This document shows positions 18,237 to 26,343 of a DNA stretch of 64,000 nt, piece after piece. Within the stretch, counting starts at the first letter, position 1, and each line of letters starts with the position of its first letter. Below the pieces are notes generated by a model, which was not told the origin of the DNA, did no database searches, and saw nothing but the letters and a program-made list of their open reading frames with translations. Both the position numbers and the translations under genes were made by a program. This DNA is from CAYTRS01 sp964440305 (GTDB lineage Bacteria > Patescibacteriota > Minisyncoccia > Moranbacterales > JAKLHP01), in contig CAYTRS010000001.1 in the NCBI GenBank assembly GCA_964440305.1, positions 40,175 through 104,174 of the forward strand, given 5' to 3'.

Positions 18237-18976
18237 CTATTTTGATTTAGAACATTATCCCAACCGAATTTCTCAATAGCCTTTCTGATCTTAATATACC
18301 AAAGGGAATATCCTTCACTAGTGGGATGAATCCCGTCTTTTGCAAAATAACGCGCCTTATCTTTCATAAAAGGATCCTCGTGCTTTTTTGCATATAAATC
18401 AGCGTAAGCTATTTCGTGTTTTATGACCAGCTTTTGGATGGCGGCGTTTACGCGCTTTGAACGTCTGTGGAAAAGAAAGGATATTGGAGGGCGGAAGTAA
18501 GGCAAAGTTCCGACGTTGTGCGGAGAAACCATCAGAACGCGCCCACCTCCTATTTTTTTCGCCTGAAGAAATATATTTTCAAGATTCGGTTCGAATTTCT
18601 TAAGCGAGCGCAAGGAAATTATATCCATTCCTCCTATTTGCAAAATGACCAAATCAGCTTTTTCACTGGCATTGTTTTCAATTATTTCAGACAACTCTCT
18701 TGTCCCAATTCCGTTTTTTGAAAAATTATATACCGAAACTCCGGGAAAATCTCGCGCCAGTTGCCCGGCTATGGAATGTTCCGAACTGCTGGCTCCCGTT
18801 CCCCAGGCCGTGCTGTCTCCAAAAAATAACACTCGGGGATATTCCTCTCTTTTTGCTGAAAAAGGGGCTATTTCCCGGGCTAATTTCTTGGCAATAATCC
18901 CATATCTTATAAGAAAAAAAGCCTCAATCAGGATGAATGCAATTAAAGCGGATGTTGCGGCTAAAAATATTTCCAT
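18233..18976 (-). CDS. SGNH/GDSL hydrolase 2
   Basis: 247-aa paralogue of the adjacent hydrolase, with an N-terminal membrane helix (FLAATSALIAFILIEAFFLI). Block I GDSTAWGTG and block V DGIHPTSEGY are intact. Block III reads GGMD, so the Asn that normally helps form the oxyanion hole is replaced by Met. It may therefore have altered or weaker activity. The pair may trim acyl groups from cell-wall or surface glycans, which is inference. It is first in a two-gene minus-strand operon with a good promoter at 19024-18996. Confidence 0.82.
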   Translation of the reverse strand: MEIFLAATSALIAFILIEAFFLIRYGIIAKKLAREIAPFSAKREEYPRVLFFGDSTAWGTGASSSEHSIAGQLARDFPGVSVYNFSKNGIGTRELSEIIENNASEKADLVILQIGGMDIISLRSLKKFEPNLENIFLQAKKIGGGRVLMVSPHNVGTLPYFRPPISFLFHRRSKRVNAAIQKLVIKHEIAYADLYAKKHEDPFMKDKARYFAKDGIHPTSEGYSLWYIKIRKAIEKFGWDNVLNQNR

Positions 18977-18995
18977 AGAAGATTAATTTTATTTC

Positions 18996-19024
18996 ATTAT
19001 ATTACCTTTATGCCTTTTCGGCAA
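18996..19024 (-). promoter_or_regulatory. Promoter of the SGNH operon
   Basis: TTGCCG (19024-19019), 17-nt spacer, TATAAT (19001-18996). Transcription would begin about 13 nt before the ATG at 18976. Confidence 0.65.
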
Positions 19025-19044
19025 TTTAGGGAAAAAATTTAAGT

Positions 19045-19072
19045 TTCACATTAAACGCGCATATGGTAAAAT
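19045..19072 (+). promoter_or_regulatory. Probable promoter of the exporter/acylation operon
   Basis: TTCACA (19045-19050), 16-nt spacer, TAAAAT (19067-19072), about 32 nt before the permease ATG. It diverges from the SGNH promoter. Confidence 0.45.
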
Positions 19073-19104
19073 AAAAACAGATTATTAGAAATAATAAGAT
19101 TTAA

Positions 19105-20295
19105 ATGGGCGAGTTTTCGTTGATTTTTTCCTACATTTTTCGCGATATCTGGAGAAATAAAACATTGTTTCTTTTGATTCTTTCTGGCCTGGCAATGTCT
19201 TCGATCGCTATTCTTTTGACCATGGGGATTCTTAATGGATTTCAGGCAATGTTTGTGGAAGGGGAGCGCGGATGGCTGGGAGACATAATTATTTCTCCGG
19301 GCAGTGACAAACGGAATATTTCCCAAAGCGTGGAAATTGAAAACAAGCTTTCAAGTATGGATCAAGTCGAGGCTTTCAGCAAGCGAAGCCATAGCCAAGG
19401 AATAATTCGCTATGAAGAAAAGAAAGCCACTTCTTTTCGGGTTATCGGGGTGGAACCGGAAAACGATGACAGGGTAACTTGGCTCCGCTCCAAAATAATT
19501 GAAGGAAATTTTTTTGAAGAAGGAAAAAGCGGAGAAGCGGTTATTTTGGGAAGAATTTTGGCGGACGGATTGATTGGCACGACGGACGACGGAATTAGGG
19601 TACGTGCCGGAGAAGACGTTTTCCTTCTTAGCCCGGACGGGAGCTCCCGGCGCTTCCGGGTCCAGGGAATTATTGATGCCAAGACGTTTTTTCCCAATTG
19701 GAGTATTTTCATTGAAAAAAACGAGCTTGAAAAAATAGATCCCAGAGAGCGCAATGCACAAATTGTCGTCAAGCTTCGTGATCCGAAAGACCTGGAAGAA
19801 ATCAAGGGTTCTCTTAAGGCTGAATTCCCGCAAGTAATTGTGCGGAGCTGGGAAGAGGAATCCGAATATGTCAAGGATATTATGCAGGCAGTAAGATTTA
19901 TTACGCTTTCAATCCGCAATCTGCTTATTTTGGCGGTATTTGTGATAATCAGCATAGTTATCTATATCAATGTGAATCAGAAAAAACGCCAAATCGGAAT
20001 TATGAAATCAATGGGTGTCAGCAATTTTTTCATCATAACTGCCTATTTTCTAGAGTCATTCTTTTATGTTTTATTTTCCTATCCCGCGGGACTTGTGATT
20101 TTCTTTTTGATTTATTTTTGGATGGATTCCCATCCGGTTTATCTTCTGATCGGAGACTTTAGGCTGGCTGCTTCTTCCCGTATGATTCTGCTGGCGTTTG
20201 CAAGCCTGCTCCTGTCTTCAGTTTTCGGATCGCTTCTGCCCTCAATTTTTGCAGCAAGAACAAGGATAATTGAAGTTATGCGGGGAAACTTATAG
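19105..20295 (+). CDS. MacB/LolE-type ABC transporter permease
   Basis: 396-aa FtsX-superfamily permease with one N-terminal membrane helix (about 20-43), a large extracytoplasmic domain (about 45-270) and three C-terminal helices (about 275-300, 315-345, 360-385). The C-terminal half carries the family pattern QKKRQIGIMKSMGVSNFFI and ends with AARTRIIEVMRGNL. It is followed 8 bases later by its ATPase and then by a membrane-fusion protein, the standard MacAB/Lol-type layout. A monoderm-like cell would use this to export a peptide, lipid-linked or acylated molecule. Confidence 0.88.
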   Translation: MGEFSLIFSYIFRDIWRNKTLFLLILSGLAMSSIAILLTMGILNGFQAMFVEGERGWLGDIIISPGSDKRNISQSVEIENKLSSMDQVEAFSKRSHSQGIIRYEEKKATSFRVIGVEPENDDRVTWLRSKIIEGNFFEEGKSGEAVILGRILADGLIGTTDDGIRVRAGEDVFLLSPDGSSRRFRVQGIIDAKTFFPNWSIFIEKNELEKIDPRERNAQIVVKLRDPKDLEEIKGSLKAEFPQVIVRSWEEESEYVKDIMQAVRFITLSIRNLLILAVFVIISIVIYINVNQKKRQIGIMKSMGVSNFFIITAYFLESFFYVLFSYPAGLVIFFLIYFWMDSHPVYLLIGDFRLAASSRMILLAFASLLLSSVFGSLLPSIFAARTRIIEVMRGNL

Positions 20296-20303
20296 CTAAC
20301 TTT

Positions 20304-21056
20304 ATGGAAAACAGTGAAAAAAAATCGGATTATATTTCAGGCGGAGGTCAGCCGCTAATTTCAATTCGCGGTCTGGTAAAGGAATATCAGCCCAGTGAAA
20401 GAGTAAAAGTTGCGGCTCTGAACGGGGTCAATCTTGATGTTTTTCCGGGCGAATTTATTTCCGTTACTGGACATTCCGGCTCGGGAAAAAGCACGTTGCT
20501 TCACCTCATCGGGCTTCTGGACAAACCGACTTCAGGGGAAATTTTCATCCAAGGCAGAAATACCACTCTTTTAACCGAGAAAGAAACGACTAAATTTCGT
20601 TTGAGCTCGCTTTCTTTTATTTTCCAGTTTTTCAACCTTCTTGAAAATTACACATCCTTGGAAAATATTTCCTTTCAGCTCCAGCTTCAGGGATATCAGA
20701 AAAGCGATGCCAAGGAAAAAGCCATGCGGATTCTTCAGTTTCTTGGACTGGAAGCAAAGGCCAATCTCTTTCCCAAGGAGCTTTCCGGGGGAGAACAGCA
20801 AAGAATTGCCATCGGGAGAGCGCTGGCCAAGGACTCCCTTCTTGTTTTGGCGGATGAGCCGACGGCACACCTCGATTCCCGGAATGCCGCCATTGTCATG
20901 GAACTGTTTTTGAAGATAAATAGAGATTATGGAAAAACCATTTTGCTAGTAACGCATGAATCAGAAGAAGCGAATCAAGCAAACCGCAGTATTGTGATGA
21001 AAGATGGAAAAATTATTTCCGAAGGCATGGCGGAAAAGAGGGTTTTAATGATATAA
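20304..21056 (+). CDS. MacB/LolD-type ABC transporter ATPase
   Basis: 250-aa ATPase powering the upstream permease. Walker A GHSGSGKST (near residue 57), Q-loop FIFQFFNLLENYT, signature LSGGEQQRIAIGRALAKDS, Walker B LLVLADEPTAHLD and switch His (LLVTHESEEA) are intact. The sequence belongs to the LolD/MacB group, which couples to FtsX-fold permeases. A TATAAT at 21052-21057 overlaps its end and could give the next gene its own start. Confidence 0.93.
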   Translation: MENSEKKSDYISGGGQPLISIRGLVKEYQPSERVKVAALNGVNLDVFPGEFISVTGHSGSGKSTLLHLIGLLDKPTSGEIFIQGRNTTLLTEKETTKFRLSSLSFIFQFFNLLENYTSLENISFQLQLQGYQKSDAKEKAMRILQFLGLEAKANLFPKELSGGEQQRIAIGRALAKDSLLVLADEPTAHLDSRNAAIVMELFLKINRDYGKTILLVTHESEEANQANRSIVMKDGKIISEGMAEKRVLMI

Positions 21057-21065
21057 TTAATCCGT

Positions 21066-22006
21066 ATGAAGCTTTCATTAAAAGCTCTTGTTAAATCGTT
21101 TTTGCTGTTAGCGGCAATTTTCCTTATCGGAACCTTGTCTTTTAATTGGCCGAAGATTTCAAACTGGATGAAAGTAGGAACTTTTTCCGNNNNNNNNNNN
21201 NNNNNNNNNNNNNNNNNNNNNNNNNNNNNNNNNNNNNNNNNNNNNNNNNNNNNNNNNNNNNNNNNNNNNNNNNNNNNNNNNNNNNNNNNTTAAGCAGTGC
21301 AGAAACGGATTTCAAAGTTGCAAGCAAAGATGTGGAAGTTGAAACAAGTGAATATGATTTGAAGCTTGCCGGAACTCGAAAGGAAGACATTGAAATAGCG
21401 CTTAACGCGGCAGAAGCAGCGAAAAATCAAGTGGAAATAATCAAAGAAAGAATAAAAAAATCAACACTTACCACTCCGGAAGAAAATTTGATTGTAAAGA
21501 AAATTTATCCTAAAAAAGGGGAATTCGCAACCAGCAGTGCGGTTGCGGTTATAGTATCAAGCTTGGGTTTTGAAATTGAAGCCGATATTCCCGAAGAGGA
21601 TATCAAAGGTATTGAAGCGGGAAATGAAGTTTTGATTCGCTTGGTGACTTTTCCGAATAGCGATGTACTCGGCAAAATAAAAAAAATAGAGCCTAAAGAA
21701 GTGGAAAAAGAGGGCAGTTTCTATTTCCGAGTCCGCGCGGAAATAAGTGAAGTTCCGGCCGGAATAGAATTGCGTTCGGGAATGACCGGTGATATAATCA
21801 CTTCAACAAAAGAGCGCGGAAAAATGCTTATGATTCCCCAAAAGGCGATTTATCTTAGTGAAGGAAAAAAATTCGTGAAAGCGGTCGTTTCCGGAGGAGA
21901 TATTCTGGAGAAAGCAGTTGAAACCGGAATGTCCGACGGAGATTCAATTGAAATAATTTCAGGGTTAAACGCAGGAGACAAACTGATTGTTTCCGAAAAA
22001 AAGTAG
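21066..22006 (+). CDS. Membrane-fusion protein (HlyD/MacA family), interrupted by a gap
   Basis: Adaptor subunit of the exporter. The part before the gap (21066-21189) encodes a signal anchor (LVKSFLLLAAIFLIGTLSF). The part after it encodes a coiled-coil hairpin segment (AETDFKVASKDVEVETSEYD through NQVEIIKERIKKS), the lipoyl-like half STLTTPEENLIVKKIYPKKG, a beta-barrel (FEIEADIPEEDIKGIEAGNE) and the membrane-proximal domain ending in SGLNAGDKLIVSEKK. The two parts are in different frames across the 100 Ns. The flanks do not overlap, so real sequence (most of the first lipoyl half and hairpin) is missing. The gene itself is probably intact. Confidence 0.82.
21190..21289. other. Assembly gap with missing sequence
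   Basis: 100 Ns inside the membrane-fusion protein gene. Unlike the other two gaps its flanks share no duplicated sequence, so the 100-N length is a placeholder. Confidence 0.85.
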
Positions 22007-22023
22007 AATTAAAAACAGATAAT

Positions 22024-22647
22024 ATGGACATGAAATGGCGTTGTGTCGTGGCTAGGACAAAAAATGAAAAAATCACAGCACATAATTTAACAGTTGGAGA
22101 ATATGCCCGAAGCGGATATATAAGCCTCGAAAAATCAGGAAAGTACCCAGCTTTGCCGAGTGACAGTCATTTTTATTCTTCTCAGGCAATAACTCTGATT
22201 CTTAAGAAAGGAAAAAAAATCAGCGGAACTGTTACAATAATTCCGGATTCTGCCAAGGGAATGCCTCTGGATAAGATTTTTAAAAAAGAAGCGGACATTT
22301 TGAGAAAAAAGAAGATTAAACTTGCCGAGATAATACAACTAGCAGTTGACAGGAGTTCTGAGGAAGGAAAAACAAAAAAAATTTCCAGAATGTTTTTTAA
22401 GCTGATTCCTATTTTCAAAAAAATTCTCCAAATCGGAGAAAAGGAAAAAATAGACGGATTTTGTATTACTGTTCAAAAAAAACACAGCCACTTTTACGAC
22501 AAAATCGGTTTTGTTAGTAATAGCCCGTATCGAAAAATGAAAAGCACCAATAAAACTCTGCAGAAAATTCCTGTAGTTTTCAAGATTCTTTACCGTAAGC
22601 AAGTGGATAAGAATATGGTAAAGAACGGATTTTTTGGAAAAATATGA
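22024..22647 (+). CDS. FeeM-like N-acyl amino acid synthase (GNAT/autoinducer-synthase fold)
   Basis: 207-aa enzyme predicted to transfer an acyl chain from acyl-ACP to the amino group of an amino acid. The family core is clear: YARSGYISLEK, then ALPSDSHFYSSQAITLIL, GTVTIIPDSAKGMPLDKIF, KIKLAEIIQLAVD and CITVQKKHSHFYDKIGF. These match the order of FeeM-type synthases (strand, PDS-GLPMD loop, AEV-ALAVD, NP-H-FYE-LGF). The identity of the amino acid and acyl chain cannot be read from sequence. It sits in a same-strand cluster with an ACP, its activating transferase, a PlsC-like acyltransferase and an E1-like enzyme, right after an ABC exporter. Confidence 0.78.
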   Translation: MDMKWRCVVARTKNEKITAHNLTVGEYARSGYISLEKSGKYPALPSDSHFYSSQAITLILKKGKKISGTVTIIPDSAKGMPLDKIFKKEADILRKKKIKLAEIIQLAVDRSSEEGKTKKISRMFFKLIPIFKKILQIGEKEKIDGFCITVQKKHSHFYDKIGFVSNSPYRKMKSTNKTLQKIPVVFKILYRKQVDKNMVKNGFFGKI

Positions 22648-22668
22648 CATAAAAAGGAAAAAATCGCA

Positions 22669-23313
22669 ATGATTAATAAGAAAATAAAAAATTCGACAAT
22701 TTCTTTCTTCCAGTTCTTGGCTTATTTCATTCTGTATATTCCACTGAGATTGATATATAGAAATCAGCATTTTTATGCTTCAAACATTGAAGCGCTTTCT
22801 CGCGGATCCCTGATTATTGCCAATCACCAGTGCAAATTCGATCCGTTTATTATTATGGGAAATTTGCCATTCTTTGTTTTCTTGAGGATTATTCCTGCCC
22901 GCTTTCCCACAAAGCAAGAATTTATGGAAGTTCCTTTTTTTGGTTTTTTTCTAAAATTTTTAGGATGCTATAGCGTAGGAACGACAAAAAAGGAAAAGAT
23001 GGGCGTACTGCTTAGAACTTGCGAGTTTCTTCGCAACGGAGAAACAATTTTTCTTTTTCCCGAGGGATCCATATCTCATTCTAAAATGAAAGGATTTCAA
23101 AAAGGCATTGAATTTTTCATGAAAGAAGCAGGTCTTATAATCTTTGTCCGGTTGGAAGGATTTAATGATAAGATAAGAAACCATTTGTTGAGTTCCAAGA
23201 GAAAAATATTTTATGGAGAAGTTCGAGAGCCGGGGACAATGGAGTTGAATGCGGAAAAAATAAAGCAATATTTTAATTTGCTTTCCGGAGAATATCTCCA
23301 AATTAAAGAATAA
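22669..23313 (+). CDS. PlsC-like 1-acyl-glycerol-3-phosphate-type acyltransferase
   Basis: 214-aa membrane-associated acyltransferase. The catalytic NHQCKFDP (H-x4-D) lies near residues 52-59 and the acceptor-binding FPEGS near residue 130, both intact. An N-terminal hydrophobic stretch (FFQFLAYFILYIPLRLIY) would anchor it. Normally such enzymes make phosphatidic acid. In this cluster it could instead add a second, O-linked acyl chain to the FeeM product, in the way ornithine lipids are built by OlsB then OlsA. That idea is inference from context. Confidence 0.85.
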   Translation: MINKKIKNSTISFFQFLAYFILYIPLRLIYRNQHFYASNIEALSRGSLIIANHQCKFDPFIIMGNLPFFVFLRIIPARFPTKQEFMEVPFFGFFLKFLGCYSVGTTKKEKMGVLLRTCEFLRNGETIFLFPEGSISHSKMKGFQKGIEFFMKEAGLIIFVRLEGFNDKIRNHLLSSKRKIFYGEVREPGTMELNAEKIKQYFNLLSGEYLQIKE

Positions 23314-23321
23314 TTATTTTT

Positions 23322-24370
23322 ATGAATGAAGAAGAAAAAAATAATATTGAAAATACTTCCGATTCATATTATCAGGAAGCTTTTTCTCGGAACCGCGGCT
23401 TAATAAATGATGACGATCAGAATAAATTTCGCAGTTCTACAATAGCGATTGCGGGATTGGGAGGGGTGGGAGGAATTTATGCTCAAAGTTTTGCAAGAAT
23501 GGGGATTGGAGGATTTCATTTAGCGGATCGCGACTGCTTCGAAACAGTTAACATGAACAGGCAAATGGGTGCTTTTAAGGAAACAATTGGAAAAGAAAAG
23601 CTGGAAGTAATAAAAAATCAGGTAATGGCTGTCAATCCTTTTGCTAAAATAAAATCTTTTTCTGAAGGATTTTCGGAAAAAAATGCGGATGATTTTTTCA
23701 AGGGCGTTTCAGTGGCAATGGACGGAATTGACTTTTTTAATATAAAGGATAGAAGATTATTTTTTAGAAAAGCACGCGAGAAAAAGATTTATACAATAAC
23801 GGCCTGTCCGATTGGATTTGGATCATCGACGTTAATTTTTGNNNNNNNNNNNNNNNNNNNNNNNNNNNNNNNNNNNNNNNNNNNNNNNNNNNNNNNNNNN
23901 NNNNNNNNNNNNNNNNNNNNNNNNNNNNNNNNNNNNNNNNNATTTATACAATAACGGCCTGTCCGATTGGATTTGGATCATCGACGTTAATTTTTGATCC
24001 GGATGGAATGACTTTCGATGAGTATTTTGATATTAATGATAATATGGAAGAAAGCGAAATGCTTTTACGTTTTGGAGTGGGATTCGCTCCCTCTATGATT
24101 CAGCGAGGCTATTTTAAGCCAGATAAAATTGATTTTAAGAAGAAAAGCGGTCCCTCGCTGATTTCAGGAATTCTTTCCGCTGCAAGCTTGGCAACAAGCT
24201 CAGCCGCAAGGATTATTATGGGAAAACCGGTAAAGCCTGCTCCCCATTCGTTCCATTTTGATCCATTTATCCAAAAATCCCGCCACGTGATGCTTAGAAG
24301 CGGAAACCGATCGCTGATTCAGAGAATTAAATTGGAAATAATTCGTCGGATATATATGAAGAAAAATTAA
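23322..24370 (+). CDS. E1/ThiF/MoeB-like adenylating enzyme (interrupted by an assembly gap)
   Basis: The Rossmann core has GLGGVGG (near residue 45), the ADRD acidic motif, NMNRQ (E1-type Asn-Arg) and AMDGID, so ATP binding and adenylation look possible. The CxxC zinc pairs typical of MoeB/ThiF are not seen. The C-terminal part (SGILSAASLATSSAARIIMG) resembles the membrane-apposed helix common in ThiF-domain proteins. A 100-N gap (23842-23941) is flanked by an identical 55-bp sequence. Collapsing it gives a continuous protein of about 297 aa. The substrate is unknown. It lies between the PlsC-like and PPTase genes. Confidence 0.78.
23842..23941. other. Assembly gap with 55-bp duplicated flanks
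   Basis: 100 Ns. The 55 bases before (23787-23841) and after (23942-23996) are identical, the same overlap length as at 17852. Merging restores one open frame. Confidence 0.9.
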
Positions 24371-24379
24371 TTTTTACCT

Positions 24380-25060
24380 ATGGAATGCGAACTTTTTTTT
24401 AAGAACGATCTTGATTTTTTGCTGAAACAGAAGGAAGAAAAATATTTTTTTTCCAAAGAGGAAGAAAAATCAAAACTTTCTATTTTAAATGAAAAAAAAA
24501 GAGAGGAATGGATGTTGGGTAGAATAGCGGCAAAAAAAGCTGCCCTTAAGTATTTGAAAAAAAGAAAAAACACCAAAGCTTCTTTTAAAAGTATTATTGT
24601 GAGACAAGAAAAAGGCGGAATACCTTTTTTCCATTTTAACTTTAAAAGCAAGGTCAGTTTGTCTTTGAGTATAAGCCATGCCTTTGAAATAGCTTTTGCG
24701 GCAGTAGAAGCTTCAAGAGAGGGAGTAATAGGGGTAGACGTTGAAAAAGTAAGGAGTTTTAAAAGCAAAACGATTGCAGCTTTCCTTTCTAAAGATGAAA
24801 TCAGACAATTACAAAAAGAGAAAATTATCCACAGGAATTTTTCTATTACAGGATACTGGTCTCTAAAGGAGGCTTTTCTCAAAGCGCTAGGATGCGGATT
24901 AAGGAAGCACCCGAAAACAATAAATATAATTTCTTGCGGAGAAAACCTTTTTTTACTTAGTGAAAAAAAGGGAAAAATTGGCATGGGAAAGTTATTATCT
25001 GTTCCTTTGAATGCTTCCAATTTTTTTGTATGTGCCTTGGTAAAAATCCCCAAAGTATAA
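24380..25060 (+). CDS. 4'-phosphopantetheinyl transferase (Sfp type)
   Basis: 226-aa enzyme that activates carrier proteins by attaching phosphopantetheine from CoA. Key motifs are intact: SLSISHAFEIAFAAVE, then GVIGVDVEKVR (magnesium-binding D-x-E) and YWSLKEAFLKALGCG (W-x-x-KEA-x-K). It is in the Sfp/AcpT two-domain size class. The dedicated carrier protein is encoded 20 bases downstream, so the pair forms a self-contained holo-ACP module. Confidence 0.88.
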   Translation: MECELFFKNDLDFLLKQKEEKYFFSKEEEKSKLSILNEKKREEWMLGRIAAKKAALKYLKKRKNTKASFKSIIVRQEKGGIPFFHFNFKSKVSLSLSISHAFEIAFAAVEASREGVIGVDVEKVRSFKSKTIAAFLSKDEIRQLQKEKIIHRNFSITGYWSLKEAFLKALGCGLRKHPKTINIISCGENLFLLSEKKGKIGMGKLLSVPLNASNFFVCALVKIPKV

Positions 25061-25080
25061 AATAATAACTAGCATTAAAT

Positions 25081-25320
25081 ATGGAAAATAATCTAGAAAA
25101 AGAAGTAAAAAAAATCATTGCTAAAGTCTCAAGTAAGCCATTAAAAGAAATAACTCTTGAATCGAAAGTAGAGGATTTGGTTAAAGATTCAATAGAACTT
25201 TTTCAGCTTATTATAACCTTCGAAGAGAGATTTAAGCAGCATGCTGACTATAAAAAATTAATGAGTATTGAAACGGTGGGAGATATAATAAATTATATTT
25301 CGGATAGCAAGAAAGCATGA
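25081..25320 (+). CDS. Acyl carrier protein
   Basis: 79-aa four-helix carrier protein. The phosphopantetheine site is the Ser of KDSIELFQLI (DS-hydrophobic-E). Flanking helices EVKKIIAKVSSKPLKEITLE and ETVGDIINYI fit the ACP fold. It would carry the acyl group used by the FeeM-like synthase. No fatty acid synthase genes are seen in the window, so the acyl source is unclear. Its stop overlaps the next ATG (ATGA, 25317-25320), implying translational coupling. Confidence 0.88.
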   Translation: MENNLEKEVKKIIAKVSSKPLKEITLESKVEDLVKDSIELFQLIITFEERFKQHADYKKLMSIETVGDIINYISDSKKA

Positions 25321-26210
25321 ACAAGAATAATTTTCAGCATTATGGCAACAACAAATTTATTTTTTTAACCGCCGTATCTATTTTTTTAGCAGTATGTGCG
25401 GTCTGGGTTGCATTCGGAGTAATCGGGGAAAGCAACGATATTGGATTGGGGCTTAAGGATGCTTCTTTTCAGGGAGAGATAGACTACAATAAAATAAAAA
25501 ACAAAAGTTCAGAAAATACGGGAGCGATAAATAATTCGGTTCGAAGCGGCCAGTTAAGTGAGAAAGCCGATGATTCCAAAAATGTAACCGGTTCCCAAGG
25601 AAAAATAATCCTCAAAGGAAAACAGGATCCCAAAGGAATAAATCTTTTTTGGGAAACTGAAAAAATTGATCTCTCCTTAGGATTCAAGATTTTAAAATCA
25701 GAAGAAATCAATCCATTCTATCCGGGAAGCGAAAATAAAAACGCTTCCGGGAGGGAAGCACGTTCCTATTTGTGGGAAATAAACGACGGGAAAGATTATC
25801 ATTTTCGAGTTTGCCAGTATGACGGAAAAGAATGTCTGATTTATAGCAATGATATAATTATAGAGGCTCCAAAAAAAGAAGAAGATATCGAAATTTCCGA
25901 AGACGATGAAGGAGAAAATGAAAAATATGCCGAGGAAGTGACTCTCTATGCTGAAAAAAAGAGCGATGAAATAAATTTTATCTGGGCAATTTCAGGAGGA
26001 GATGCCCCCAAAGGATTTAAAATATTAATGTCAAGGGAAAAAAATCCCTCTTATCCCGAAGACAAATCAAAAAATATTTCTGATCCGGAGGTGAGAAATG
26101 CTGTTTGGAAGGAAGGCTTGGAAGAAAATGAAACCTATCATTTCAGAGTCTGTATTTGGGAGGGTGAAAAATGTGGAGTGTATAGCGGAGATGAAAAAGT
26201 AGAATTCTAA
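25317..26210 (+). CDS. Membrane-anchored surface protein with two FN3-like repeats
   Basis: 297 aa: an N-terminal membrane anchor (FIFLTAVSIFLAVCAVWVAFGVI), a Ser/Asn-rich linker and two tandem beta domains (about 95-182 and 208-297). Each contains the same pattern: KGxxIxFxW..., FKIL-SxExNPxYP, then W at the end of the loop and YHFRVCxxxGxxCxxYS. The paired cysteines in each repeat probably form a disulfide. The function is unknown. It is translationally coupled to the ACP gene, which ties it to the acylation cluster or marks the start of the surface-protein group that follows. Confidence 0.65.
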   Translation: MNKNNFQHYGNNKFIFLTAVSIFLAVCAVWVAFGVIGESNDIGLGLKDASFQGEIDYNKIKNKSSENTGAINNSVRSGQLSEKADDSKNVTGSQGKIILKGKQDPKGINLFWETEKIDLSLGFKILKSEEINPFYPGSENKNASGREARSYLWEINDGKDYHFRVCQYDGKECLIYSNDIIIEAPKKEEDIEISEDDEGENEKYAEEVTLYAEKKSDEINFIWAISGGDAPKGFKILMSREKNPSYPEDKSKNISDPEVRNAVWKEGLEENETYHFRVCIWEGEKCGVYSGDEKVEF

Positions 26211-26211
26211 A

Positions 26212-26343
26212 TTAAAATCCGAACATCTAAATCCTAATTTCGAAACAAATTCAAAGTCCAAATACTTAATATTTAAAACATTTGAGTTTAAATATTAGAA
26301 GTTGTTTCGGATTTCGTGCTTTGAATTTCAAGTTTTATATTTT
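26212..26343. repeat. Inverted repeat upstream of the Cys-tail surface protein
   Basis: AAATCCGAACATCTAAATCC...TTCGAAACAAATTCAAAG is mirrored by TTTGAGTTTAAATATTAG...GTTGTTTCGGATTTCGTGC across a short centre near 26275. The arm ends at the ATG of the next gene. The open frame extends into it (from a TTG at 26302) but the element, not protein, explains that sequence. Confidence 0.6.

Noticed and set aside
21146..22006. A separate gene starting at 21146 in the second frame before the gap
   Set aside because: The 21066 start gives a proper signal anchor. The frame change across the placeholder Ns only reflects the unknown gap length.
23322..24370. Frameshifted or split ThiF gene and SGNH gene
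   Set aside because: Both splits coincide with N gaps flanked by identical 55-bp ends. Merging restores single frames.
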